From: Candidatus Woesearchaeota archaeon
GTDB taxonomy: Archaea; Nanobdellota; Nanobdellia; Woesearchaeales; GW2011-AR4
Assembly: GCA_016181325.1 (NCBI GenBank)
Contig: JACOZO010000003.1
Span: 1-23,190 of the forward strand
Reading direction: 5' to 3'
DNA: 23,190 nt
Shown here in pieces: positions 13,634 through 21,293 of this stretch (its first letter is position 1; every line of letters starts with the position of its first letter). The notes beneath the pieces were generated by a model. It had not been told where the DNA came from. It did no database searches and saw nothing but the letters and a program-made list of their open reading frames with translations. A program made the translations under genes and the position numbers.

Positions 13634-13729
13634 ATGAGAGCGAGGAGAAAAGAGGTTGTCTTTGACGGAATTGCATCACCGGTGCCTGCTTCAGGGGTTT
13701 TGCCTGTCCTCTTTCTGAGCAAAAAATGA
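13634..13729 (+). CDS. 31-residue leaderless ORF coupled to the glycosyltransferase
   Basis: ATG 13634 sits at the predicted transcription start of the TATA element at 13602-13609. It opens 31 codons beginning MRARRKEVVFDG and ending LPVLFLSKK. Its TGA (13727-13729) overlaps the glycosyltransferase ATG (13726-13728) in an ATGA junction, the usual geometry of termination-reinitiation coupling. The glycosyltransferase has no Shine-Dalgarno of its own. The product has a basic start and a hydrophobic proline-containing end. It could be a real small protein or a leader peptide that delivers ribosomes to the main gene. No homologue is known to me. Confidence 0.5.
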   Translation: MRARRKEVVFDGIASPVPASGVLPVLFLSKK

Positions 13730-15921
13730 CTGATAATTCAAAAGCTTCGTGGATCCTGTACATGGGGACTTATCCGCCGAGGGAGTGCGGGATTGCGACA
13801 TTCACAAGGGACCTCACCAGGGCATTGGGCAGAAAGCTTGGGCCTGCAGTCAAGGCCAGGATAATAGCCCTGAACCATAATTCAGCAAACATCTGCAATT
13901 ACCCTAAGGAAGTCGCGTTCCAGATCAGCGACAGCCGTGTTGAGGATTACATAAGCGTGGCAGAGGAAATCAACGGCATGCCGCATGTAAAGCTCGTCAA
14001 CATACAGCACGAGTTCGGCATTTTCGGGGGCCCTTATGGCAGCCATCTCCTCAGGTTCCTGGATGCCGTAAAAAAGCCGGTCATTGTCACGTTCCACACG
14101 GTGCTTCCTGATCCATGCGAAGAGCTGAGGGATGTCGTGAGGTCTATCGCTGAAAGCTCATCATGCATCGTGGTCATGGCGAAAAAGGCGATTGACATTC
14201 TGAAGAAGGATTATGGGATAAAAGCGAGCATTGAGTTCATACCGCATGGCATTCCCACAGTGCCGTTCAGCTCGAGCGAGGAGAAAAAGGCCAAAATAGG
14301 ATTCAAGGGCAGGATTGTGCTGTCCTCATTCGGCCTGATGAGCTCCAATAAGGGCTATGAGAGCGTTATTGAAGGACTGCCTGAAGTCATAAAAAAGTTC
14401 CCGAATCTCATGTATCTCATAATCGGCCAGACCCATCCTGTCGTGAGGAAGCACGAAGGAGAAAAGTACAGGACGTTCCTGGAAAAAAGGATAAAAAAGC
14501 TGGGCCTGCAGGAGAACGTGAAATTCTACAACAAGTACCTCAGGCTGGGCGAGATAATAAAATACCTCCAGGCAACCGACATCTACATCTGCCCCTCAGT
14601 CAATCCCAACCAGATCGTGAGCGGCACTTTGTCCTATGCAATGGGCTGCGGCAGGGCAGTCATATCGACACCGTTCATCCATGCAAAGGAAGCGGTGGCG
14701 CCGGAAAGGGGGATGCTGGGCGACTTCAACAGCCCAAAATCATTTGCTGATGCAATAACAAAGATGCTTTCCGATCCCAAGATGAAGAGGTCCATGGAAA
14801 TCAATTCATATTTCTACACAAGGGGCATGACATGGCCCAACGTGGCGCTTTCGTATGCCGGGCTGTTCAGGAGGCATGCGGGCATTGAAAAAAGCCATGA
14901 GAACGCCGTCCCAAAGGTGAAGTTCAGCCACATCTCAAGGCTGACTGACAGTTTTGGAGTGATACAGTTCGCGAACAACATAAAGCCGGACATAGAATCG
15001 GGATATACCCTGGATGACAACGCAAGGGCATTGATCGCATGCTGCATGCACCAGGAAAATTTCAAGGACGGCTCAAAGCTCGGGCTTATAAGGACTTACC
15101 TGGATTTCATAATTCACGTCCAGCAGCCTGACGGCAGGATGTACAATTATGTAGGCAAGGACAGGAATGTGGATTTGGAGCGCTGGAGCGAGGACCCGCA
15201 TGCAAGGGCGCTGTGGGCTCTTGGGCTGCTTGCCTCATCATCTTCAGTTCCGGAAGGGCTAAGGGAGGAAGCAGGGCAGGCATTCCTTAAGGGGATTGTG
15301 CACGCAAAGGCCATGCGCTCTCCAAGGGCTGCCGCATTTGCGATCCTTGGGCTGTACTTCTTCAATGCGGCGAGGCCTTCCGATGAGAACACCGGAAGAA
15401 TACGGGAGCTTGCCGATTTTCTTGCAGGAGTCTATCAGGATTATTCGACAAAAAAATGGAAATGGTTTGAGAAATACCTAACTTACTCCAACAGCAAGCT
15501 GCCTGAATCGTTGTTTTATGCCTACCTTGCTACAAAGGACAGGAAATACATGGAGATAGCAAGGCAGAGCCTTGACTTTCTCATGGACACCACTTTTGAG
15601 AATGGGATGCTGCTGCCTGTGGGGAACAACGGATGGTACAGCAGGAACGGCAGGAAAGCGGCTCACGACCAGCAGCCGATAGACGCTGCCTCGATGGTGC
15701 AGACACTCATGCTTGCATGGGATGTCACAAAAGACGCGCTGTACAGGAAAAAAGCCCGGATTGCATTCAACTGGTTCCTCGGGAACAACACGCTAAGGCA
15801 GACGGTCTATGACGAGACGACAGGCGGCTGCCATGACGGCATCGGCGAAAGCGCGATAAACATCAACCAGGGGGCGGAATCCACGATTGAATACCTGATT
15901 GCAAGGATGGCTTTGAGATAA
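13726..15921 (+). CDS. GT4-type glycosyltransferase fused to a helical-barrel-like domain
   Basis: A 731-residue two-part protein. Residues 1 to about 385 form a GT-B fold of the GT4 kind: MGTYPPRECGIATFTRDL for the N-terminal acceptor domain, NIQHEFGIFGG, HTVLPDP, FIPHGIP, then the nucleotide-sugar domain with FGLMSSNKGYESVIEGLPE, IIGQTHP and VSGTLSYAMGCGRAVISTPF. The canonical EX7E segment is changed here but the fold motifs are intact. Residues about 400-731 are repeat-helical, with TLDDNARALIACCM, SEDPHARALWALGLL, LPESLFYAYLATKD and NQGAESTIEYLIA, like (alpha/alpha)6 six-hairpin glycosidase-type domains. It is probably a cytoplasmic enzyme making or modifying a glycan, with the donor unknown. 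Translation probably depends on the overlapping 31-codon ORF. Confidence 0.82.
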   Translation: MTDNSKASWILYMGTYPPRECGIATFTRDLTRALGRKLGPAVKARIIALNHNSANICNYPKEVAFQISDSRVEDYISVAEEINGMPHVKLVNIQHEFGIFGGPYGSHLLRFLDAVKKPVIVTFHTVLPDPCEELRDVVRSIAESSSCIVVMAKKAIDILKKDYGIKASIEFIPHGIPTVPFSSSEEKKAKIGFKGRIVLSSFGLMSSNKGYESVIEGLPEVIKKFPNLMYLIIGQTHPVVRKHEGEKYRTFLEKRIKKLGLQENVKFYNKYLRLGEIIKYLQATDIYICPSVNPNQIVSGTLSYAMGCGRAVISTPFIHAKEAVAPERGMLGDFNSPKSFADAITKMLSDPKMKRSMEINSYFYTRGMTWPNVALSYAGLFRRHAGIEKSHENAVPKVKFSHISRLTDSFGVIQFANNIKPDIESGYTLDDNARALIACCMHQENFKDGSKLGLIRTYLDFIIHVQQPDGRMYNYVGKDRNVDLERWSEDPHARALWALGLLASSSSVPEGLREEAGQAFLKGIVHAKAMRSPRAAAFAILGLYFFNAARPSDENTGRIRELADFLAGVYQDYSTKKWKWFEKYLTYSNSKLPESLFYAYLATKDRKYMEIARQSLDFLMDTTFENGMLLPVGNNGWYSRNGRKAAHDQQPIDAASMVQTLMLAWDVTKDALYRKKARIAFNWFLGNNTLRQTVYDETTGGCHDGIGESAININQGAESTIEYLIARMALR

Positions 15922-15984
15922 ATGATTGGTTGAAACATAAGAATATTCGTTGAAAATTGAGATTTTTCTTTCCTTCAAAAATTA

Positions 15985-16163
15985 GGCGGCGCCAATGGTT
16001 TTGCAAAGCGAAACTCAGGAACGCAGTGACGCGATGCGCCGCAGTATTGGAAGTAATCTACCCAACCGCCTCAATATGGCGGTAGCGTTGATTTGTTGCC
16101 GAAGGCAACTTCGATTTTGGTAAAGCTTTTTAATGCCGAGCCGAAGGCGAGGTCGTTAAAAAG
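15985..16163. repeat. Cluster of intergenic hairpins with GCCGAAGGC heads
   Basis: The 371-base gap before the dehydrogenase gene is dominated by inverted repeats: 15986-15992/16036-16042 (GCGGCGC/GCGCCGC); 16065-16070/16078-16083 (ACCGCC/GGCGGT); a 6-bp hairpin GTTGCC-GAA-GGCAAC at 16095-16109; and an 8-bp stem CTTTTTAA/TTAAAAAG (16126-16133/16156-16163) enclosing GCCGAAGGC at 16140-16148. The same GCCGAAGGC core tops a hairpin in the 5413-5581 element. On the minus strand this core reads GCCTTCGGC, which in RNA is a C(UUCG)G tetraloop. I see no convincing gene here; the open frames across it start without promoters. Confidence 0.55.
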
Positions 16164-16260
16164 GTTTAAGGGAATCACGGAATTATTATTTTTATCGGCA
16201 TTTGATGCTATAGTGTGCCTAAGGGCTAAATTAATTGTATATTGTTCAAAACCAAAACAC

Positions 16261-16268
16261 TTAAATAA
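16261..16268 (+). promoter_or_regulatory. TATA element of the dehydrogenase gene
   Basis: TTAAATAA centred 28 bases before ATG 16293. It selects that ATG over the TTG two codons upstream. Confidence 0.6.
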
Positions 16269-16292
16269 ATTTGCTGTTTCTGATTTTTGCAC

Positions 16293-17426
16293 ATGAACTA
16301 CAAAATAGCCGTCTTTCCGGGCGACGGAGTCGGCCCTGAAGTGATCAATGAGGGCATGAAAGTCGTGGACAAGATAGCGGAACTCGACAATTTTGCCGTG
16401 AAATGGGCGAAATACCCGCATAATGCCGAATCCTATCTTGAGAAAAAGGAATTGCTCGACCAGAAAACTCTCGAGGAAATAAGGAATTCCTGCAAGGCAG
16501 TCTACATGGGGCCTCTCGGCGACCCTAAGGTCGGCAGGGATGTCCTTGAAGAGGGGATAATACAGCCAATAAGATCATTCTTTGACCAGTATGCCAATCT
16601 GAGGCCGGTAAGGCTTCTCCCCGGCATAGAGTCGCCTGTTGCGGGAAAAAGCCAGGAGCATATTGATTTCACCATAATAAGGGAGAACACCGAGGATTTC
16701 TATGTGGGAATCCACGGAAGGGCGAACGGCAAGGATTCCTTCAAGCACAGGTTCCAGAGCGCCCTTTACCCGCTAAGGGTCGAGCTTGGTCTAAGCACAA
16801 ACAAGGGCGTGGAGCTTGCCTACCAGATGGGCGTGCTCAGCAGGAAGGGCTCTGAAAGGATCATCAGGTACGCATTTGATTATGCCAGGGCAAAAGGCAG
16901 GAAGAAAGTCACTGCAATACACAAGGAAAACACGATGGATTCCTACTCATTATGGCGCGAGGTTTTTGAGGAAACTGCCAGGAATTACGGGGATGTGGAA
17001 AAGGAATTGCAGTCGGTAAATGCAGTCATGGCATTGTTCCTGATGTCGCCGGAAAAATACAATGTCATCGTCGCTCCCAATATGTTCGGGGAGATCATAT
17101 CCAATCTTGGCGCTGTCATACAGGGCGGCTTTGGATTGTCCGCGTCTGCCAGCATAAATCCGGAAGGCATCTCGATGTTCCAGCCGATGCACGGCTCAGC
17201 CCCGAATTTCGCAGGCAGGAAGATAGTCAATCCGATTGCAGCAGTATGGTCTGCCTCGCTGATGCTTGATTCTCTCGGGCAGCAAAAAGGCGCAGCCCTC
17301 GCCATGAGGGCCATTGACTCTGTTCTCAAGGAAGGGAAATGCAGGACGCAGGACTTGGGCGGACTGAACTCCACGGCAGAAATGGGGGATGCGATCGTCA
17401 ACAAGATAATTGATTTGCATGAATAG
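16293..17426 (+). CDS. Isocitrate/isopropylmalate-family dehydrogenase with altered metal site
   Basis: A 377-residue beta-decarboxylating dehydrogenase (IDH/IPMDH/homoisocitrate/tartrate dehydrogenase superfamily). Visible motifs are FPGDGVGPEV, YANLRPVRLLPGIESP with substrate-binding arginines, IRENTEDFYVGI with catalytic Tyr137, HKENTMDSY with catalytic Lys211, and the cofactor loop HGSAPNFAGRKIVNPIAA. The three metal-binding aspartates of IPMDH (Asp217, 241, 245 in Thermus) map at identical spacing to Asn243, Glu267 and Asn271 (SVNAV, NMFGEIISN). Asn305 replaces the NAD-selecting Asp of IPMDH. Either the metal site is rebuilt, or the protein has lost the usual activity. The exact substrate cannot be named. 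Leucine, lysine and TCA-cycle genes are not adjacent. It is leaderless. Confidence 0.85.
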   Translation: MNYKIAVFPGDGVGPEVINEGMKVVDKIAELDNFAVKWAKYPHNAESYLEKKELLDQKTLEEIRNSCKAVYMGPLGDPKVGRDVLEEGIIQPIRSFFDQYANLRPVRLLPGIESPVAGKSQEHIDFTIIRENTEDFYVGIHGRANGKDSFKHRFQSALYPLRVELGLSTNKGVELAYQMGVLSRKGSERIIRYAFDYARAKGRKKVTAIHKENTMDSYSLWREVFEETARNYGDVEKELQSVNAVMALFLMSPEKYNVIVAPNMFGEIISNLGAVIQGGFGLSASASINPEGISMFQPMHGSAPNFAGRKIVNPIAAVWSASLMLDSLGQQKGAALAMRAIDSVLKEGKCRTQDLGGLNSTAEMGDAIVNKIIDLHE

Positions 17427-17444
17427 ATTTTTTGGATACAAATA

Positions 17445-17452
17445 TTTATAAA
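17445..17452 (+). promoter_or_regulatory. TATA element of the SPFH gene
   Basis: TTTATAAA with expected transcription start near 17475, giving a leader of about 14 bases. Confidence 0.55.
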
Positions 17453-17476
17453 TCTCGTGCCATAAGTTGATAGTAA

Positions 17477-17483
17477 GGGGGTG
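17477..17483 (+). promoter_or_regulatory. Shine-Dalgarno of the SPFH gene
   Basis: GGGGGTG five bases before ATG 17489, fixing this start. Confidence 0.65.
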
Positions 17484-17488
17484 TCTGT

Positions 17489-18358
17489 ATGGTTAATTAT
17501 CTTTTCTTGGCTGGGATAGCGATTTTGATAATATTCTTTGCAGGCATAAGGATTGTCAGGCCTGTCCAGAGGGGTTTGATTGAAAGACTGGGGAAATACA
17601 GGAGATTTGCCATGCCGGGATTTAACTGGATAATACCTATAATAGACAGGATGATCAAGATCAACATAACTGAAAGGATGGTCAATGCAGAGCCCCAGGA
17701 AATCATAACAAAAGACAAGCTGAATGCAAGGGTTGACGCCCAGGTCTATTTCAAGGTGAAAGACAACGAAATCTCAGTAAAAGACTCCCAATACAGGGTT
17801 TATGACTACGAGAACCAGATTGTCAGCCTGGCAAGGACTACCCTAAGGAACATCATCGGCACCTTGTCGCTGAACGAGGCAAACAGCGGAAGGGACAAGA
17901 TAAACAGGGAGCTTATGGACACCCTGATGAAGGAAACAAAAAACTGGGGCATTGATGTTGTCAGGACAGAGCTGAAGGAAATTGATCCTCCAAAAGACGT
18001 CCAGGAAACGATGAATAAAGTGGTCAAGGCAGAGAATGAGAAGATAGCTGCTGTTGACTATGCAACCGCAAGGGAAACGCAGGCAGACGGCGAAAGAAGG
18101 GCCGCAATAAAGACTGCTGAAGGGCACGCAAGGGCTGTGGAAATTGACGCGCAGGCAAAGGCAGAGGCAATCAAGCTTGTAAACGAGGCAGCAGACAGGT
18201 ATTTCAAGGGAAATGCCCAGCTGCTGAAGCAGTACGAAGTGACTGAGGAAAGCCTCAAGAGGAATTCAAAGATAATCCTCACTGAAAAAGGAATACAGCC
18301 CGTCATAATACTTGGCGACGAGAAAGCTGTGCCTATTATAAAGCCGCAAAGGAAATGA
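17489..18358 (+). CDS. SPFH/stomatin-like membrane protein
   Basis: A 289-residue stomatin/prohibitin-type protein. One N-terminal membrane helix (about residues 3-21) leads to the SPFH domain (RIVRPVQRGLIERLGKY, PGFNWIIPIIDRM, EIITKDKLNARVDAQVYFKV, LRNIIGTLSLNEA, WGIDVVRTELKEIDPP). A long Ala/Glu/Lys helix follows (ARETQADGERRAAIKTAEGHA), which forms the oligomerising coiled coil, and the protein ends in a tail. Such proteins assemble into ring- or cage-like membrane scaffolds and often partner with an NfeD-type membrane protease; no nfeD gene is adjacent. Starts use GGGGGTG. The ketopantoate reductase gene follows after 18 bases, but a T-rich gap and an upstream TATA-like element suggest it may be separately expressed. 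Confidence 0.93.
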   Translation: MVNYLFLAGIAILIIFFAGIRIVRPVQRGLIERLGKYRRFAMPGFNWIIPIIDRMIKINITERMVNAEPQEIITKDKLNARVDAQVYFKVKDNEISVKDSQYRVYDYENQIVSLARTTLRNIIGTLSLNEANSGRDKINRELMDTLMKETKNWGIDVVRTELKEIDPPKDVQETMNKVVKAENEKIAAVDYATARETQADGERRAAIKTAEGHARAVEIDAQAKAEAIKLVNEAADRYFKGNAQLLKQYEVTEESLKRNSKIILTEKGIQPVIILGDEKAVPIIKPQRK

Positions 18359-18376
18359 TATTTTTTAATTTTTAAG

Positions 18377-19267
18377 ATGGCAATCATAATTCTCGGCGCA
18401 GGCGCAGTCGGCAGCGTGTTCGGCGCAAAATTATCGCAGCATAATGACGTACTGCTCGTTGCCAGAAAAGAGCACGCTGACAGGATAAACAGGGACGGAC
18501 TAAAAACAAAGGGCATAGAAAACAGCAATTACAGGATTAAGGCACTGACGAATATCAATGAAATAAAGAAGAATACCCTGATTCTCCTCGCGACAAAAGT
18601 CCATGACAGCAAAAATGCGATAGAGCCCATTAAAAATCTCGTGAAAAAAGATACTGTGATTTTATGCGTCCAGAACGGCCTTGGCAGCGAGGGCATTGTC
18701 AAGAAGATAATAAAAGACAGGTGCCTTGTTCTGCGTGCTGTCACAAACATAGGAGCAGTCTATCTGAAGCCCGGCATCGTGGAATTCAACGGCCACAGCT
18801 ACACTGCGATTGAGAAAAGCGCTGAAAGCGGGAAAATTGCGGAAAACTTAAGCAGATGCGGATTGAAAAGCTATGTTTCCGATGACATAAAGGCTGAAGT
18901 CTGGAAAAAGCTGGTTCTTAACTGCGTCATTAACCCACTGACAGCTATTCTGGGAGTCAGGAACAATGGGATCGCAGGCAGGAAATATGACGGGCTCAAA
19001 TCGATGATTATTGATGAATGCCTGGAAGTCGCTGAAAAAGAAGGCATAAGATTTGAGATGAATTTCCTGAAGACCATGAATGAAGCAATAAAAAATTCCA
19101 ATAACATATCTTCGATGCAGCAGGACCTGCTGAAGGGCAGGAAAACTGAGATAAATTTCCTTAATGGCGCGATTGTAAAGCTTGGCAGGAAACGTGGGAT
19201 AAAAACCCCCGTTAATTGGTATATTACAGGCATAATAAAAGAAATGGAAGGGATAACAATGAATTGA
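18377..19267 (+). CDS. panE: Ketopantoate reductase
   Basis: A 296-residue NADPH-dependent 2-dehydropantoate 2-reductase, making pantoate for CoA. Motifs are the Rossmann loop ILGAGAVGSVFGAKL (7-11 GAGAVGS core), the LCVQNGLGSE segment, the catalytic Lys in VWKKLVLNCVINPLTAI, and the C-terminal SSMQQDLLKGRKTEINFLNG with the substrate-binding Ser and Glu. The length is typical of the family. Pantoate kinase and 4-phosphopantoate--beta-alanine ligase, the next two steps in archaea, are 2-4 kb away on the other strand. A possible TATA element lies at 18334-18342 within the end of the SPFH gene. Confidence 0.93.
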   Translation: MAIIILGAGAVGSVFGAKLSQHNDVLLVARKEHADRINRDGLKTKGIENSNYRIKALTNINEIKKNTLILLATKVHDSKNAIEPIKNLVKKDTVILCVQNGLGSEGIVKKIIKDRCLVLRAVTNIGAVYLKPGIVEFNGHSYTAIEKSAESGKIAENLSRCGLKSYVSDDIKAEVWKKLVLNCVINPLTAILGVRNNGIAGRKYDGLKSMIIDECLEVAEKEGIRFEMNFLKTMNEAIKNSNNISSMQQDLLKGRKTEINFLNGAIVKLGRKRGIKTPVNWYITGIIKEMEGITMN

Positions 19268-19277
19268 TTAAATGACT

Positions 19278-20024
19278 TTAGCCGATTTTTTTTGCAATGA
19301 GTTTTTTATATCTGCCATCTGCATAATGGGGCCCATAAATTACCCTGGTTACCCTGGTTCCCACCGGAAATTGTTCCTGTTCTTTTTCGCCATTCCATAA
19401 TTGGCGGATATACTTAATTCTCAGCCCCTCCAGAGGCGGACCAAAATACTCCCCATCCGACAAGATGACCATTCCAACGCCGGTAATCAAGGCAACAGTG
19501 CCAGCTTTTGCTTTCATATCCTGGTTAGGGCCATTAAAAAATTCGCTGCTGATTCTCCGTGCCAAATCTTCCTGTTCAGGTGTAAGCGGGTGCTCCGGAT
19601 ACTGTACAGAAGAAACACTCCATTCATCGATCCATCTGTGACGCATACCCATTTTTCTTACACTGTAAATATCCACCATAGTTCCAACATCAACATCTCT
19701 AGGTCCCGAGCTTTTCCGTAAATGAGTGACACCAGGCAGCGCAATTGTAGCTTCCCAATGGTCGTCACGGTAATCATGGCCGAAATGGCTAAACGCACTA
19801 GAAATCAATCCGCGGTATAGGAATTCCCTCGGTGCTTTGCCGACTGTATACCCCCCGTCAGGAAAACTAATGTGTTCCCCCTTTCTTGTTCCCTGAAGTG
19901 ATACAGGAGTGTCAAATGATATTCTTTCATCAGAAGATGGCAATAAAACCTCAAGTCCAGCGTCGGTCCTTGCAACCCAGTCTCCATTTCTGGTTTTTCT
20001 TACTATCTTTGCTTCAATACTCAT
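19278..20024 (-). CDS. Uncharacterised protein
   Basis: A 248-residue protein of no family I know. The first 60 residues are strand-rich (AKIVRKTRNGDWVARTDAGLEVLLP, TPVSLQGTRKGEHISFPDGGY) and could form a small beta barrel. A His/Arg/Trp-rich middle follows (FGHDYRDDHWEATIALPGVTHL, GMRHRWIDEWSVSS), then a helix and further strands (GTVALITGVGMVILSDGEYFGP, GTRVTRVIYGPHYADGRYKK). There is no signal peptide or membrane segment. The start ATG is preceded by a TATA element at 20055-20062. It converges with panE, ten bases between the stops. It appears to be an orphan. Confidence 0.6.
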   Translation of the reverse strand: MSIEAKIVRKTRNGDWVARTDAGLEVLLPSSDERISFDTPVSLQGTRKGEHISFPDGGYTVGKAPREFLYRGLISSAFSHFGHDYRDDHWEATIALPGVTHLRKSSGPRDVDVGTMVDIYSVRKMGMRHRWIDEWSVSSVQYPEHPLTPEQEDLARRISSEFFNGPNQDMKAKAGTVALITGVGMVILSDGEYFGPPLEGLRIKYIRQLWNGEKEQEQFPVGTRVTRVIYGPHYADGRYKKLIAKKIG

Positions 20025-20054
20025 GTTATAGCTAATCTATAGAAAAAGTTAAGA

Positions 20055-20062
20055 TTTTATAA
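20055..20062 (-). promoter_or_regulatory. TATA element of the 20024 gene
   Basis: TTATAAAA on the minus strand; transcription start is expected near 20032, leaving a leader of about eight bases. Confidence 0.5.
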
Positions 20063-20095
20063 GCTTAACTGAGGGAAAGTCCAGAAATTTTTGAT

Positions 20096-20542
20096 TCAAC
20101 CTATATACTCCTTCTTCTCGGCCTTCTCCTGCGCCTGCGCGGATACGTTCGGCATCGGTATTGGCGGAGGCATGTTTATCTCCTGGCTAAGGATGAGTGC
20201 CTGAACATTGCATTTCGCAAGCACAGTATTCAAAAGGCCGAGCATTATCTCCTTCGGGATCTTCTTGTCCTTCTGCCATGAGGCCATTATGTCCTTTACA
20301 GCCTTTGGGTCGTCAAGGAACAGGATGTCTCCTTCAAGTATGATGGCCCCGAAAGAAGGCTCGTATTTTGACGTGAATTCAAACGTGAATTTGAGGGCTT
20401 TCTGCTTCTGCTTCCCAAGCGACAGGTCTGTCTCCTCAACGTTCTTTATCGAGACATTGTTGTTGATGTCAACCTTGCCTTTTATCAGGTCGCTCCTCTC
20501 GGCGGAAATCTTCGTGAAGTTGAATCCTGCAATCATTCCCAT
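20096..20542 (-). CDS. Conserved protein of unknown function, SecB-like pattern
   Basis: A 148-residue protein. It is strand-rich at first (IAGFNFTKISAERS, DINNNVSIKNVEETDLSL, ALKFTFEFTSKYEPSFGAIILEGDILFL), followed by two helices (AVKDIMASWQKDK and KEIMLGLLNTVLAKCNVQALILSQEI) and a proline-rich end MPPPIPMPNV. This order of four strands then helices resembles the SecB fold, and the FNFTKI opening with the PPPIPMP ending matches a small family I associate with archaea, especially DPANN. A chaperone role is only a guess. It is leaderless, with a TATA element at 20565-20572. Confidence 0.65.
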   Translation of the reverse strand: MGMIAGFNFTKISAERSDLIKGKVDINNNVSIKNVEETDLSLGKQKQKALKFTFEFTSKYEPSFGAIILEGDILFLDDPKAVKDIMASWQKDKKIPKEIMLGLLNTVLAKCNVQALILSQEINMPPPIPMPNVSAQAQEKAEKKEYIG

Positions 20543-20564
20543 GGAAATAAAGGATTTCAGGTTC

Positions 20565-20572
20565 TATTTAAA
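20565..20572 (-). promoter_or_regulatory. TATA element of the 20542 gene
   Basis: TTTAAATA on the minus strand, centred 27 bases before ATG 20542. It is divergent from the HAD gene promoter at 20604-20611. Confidence 0.6.
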
Positions 20573-20603
20573 TGTTTGGTGGCAATGCAGATAAATAAAA
20601 AAT

Positions 20604-20611
20604 GTTTTTAA
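20604..20611 (+). promoter_or_regulatory. TATA element of the HAD gene
   Basis: GTTTTTAA-type box centred 27 bases before ATG 20634; leaderless. Confidence 0.5.
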
Positions 20612-20633
20612 ACTGGGGCAAAAACATGATTGC

Positions 20634-21293
20634 ATGAAGTACAAACTCGTCTGCTTCGACGTTGACGGCACCCTGATAGACAATCTTACGTTCTCCTGGC
20701 AGCTTTTCCACGACCATTTCCAGACAGATGAGCACAAGAGGGATGATGCCAAAAGGAAGTTCTACAACAAGGAAATCAGCTACAGGGAATGGGCCGAGCA
20801 TGACATACAGCTCTGGAAAGACAGGAATGCAACAAAGCAGGGGTTCTTTGATGCAATCGATAACGGCAAATTAAGGCTGATGGAAGGCGCAATGGAAACG
20901 CTGCTGGAATTGAAGAAAAGGAAGCTTAAATTGGCTATAATTTCAGGCTCATTGAACATAATACTGGAGAAGTTTATCCCGGATTGCAATGACATTTTTG
21001 ACGACGTTTTTTTAAGCAGGATTTATTTCGATGAAAAGGGAAGCATAAGCAAGGTCGAAGCGACAGAATACGACATGGAAGGCAAGGCGCTTGCGATGAG
21101 GAAAATAGCTGAAAGAGAAAATATAAGGCTCGGGGAATGCGCTTTCGTCGGCGATTATCTTAATGACAGGAAGATAATGGAGGAAGCGGGATTGGGCATT
21201 GCCTTTAACTGCAGGCATGATGAATTAAAAAAGGTCGCTGATGTCGTGATTGAAAAGAAGGATTTGAGGGAGATTCTGAGGCATATCATTTAG
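20634..21293 (+). CDS. HAD-family phosphatase, SerB-like
   Basis: A 219-residue haloacid-dehalogenase phosphohydrolase. Motif I is FDVDGTL with nucleophile Asp9 and acid Asp11. Motif II is AIISGSLN. A lysine in the MEGKALAM region is the likely motif III. Motif IV is FVGDYLNDRKIMEEAG with the metal-binding Asp pair. The helical cap between motifs I and II (FSWQLFHDHF to FDAIDNGK) is of the C1 type used by phosphoserine phosphatase relatives. The substrate is unknown; phosphoserine phosphatase is possible but not shown. It is leaderless. Its stop overlaps the end of the convergent 4-phosphopantoate--beta-alanine ligase gene by eight bases. Confidence 0.88.
   Translation: MKYKLVCFDVDGTLIDNLTFSWQLFHDHFQTDEHKRDDAKRKFYNKEISYREWAEHDIQLWKDRNATKQGFFDAIDNGKLRLMEGAMETLLELKKRKLKLAIISGSLNIILEKFIPDCNDIFDDVFLSRIYFDEKGSISKVEATEYDMEGKALAMRKIAERENIRLGECAFVGDYLNDRKIMEEAGLGIAFNCRHDELKKVADVVIEKKDLREILRHII

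Noticed and set aside
16071..16421. A 116-codon minus-strand open frame across the hairpin gap and the start of the dehydrogenase gene.
   Set aside because: It covers palindromes and the antisense strand of the dehydrogenase start, without a promoter or Shine-Dalgarno.
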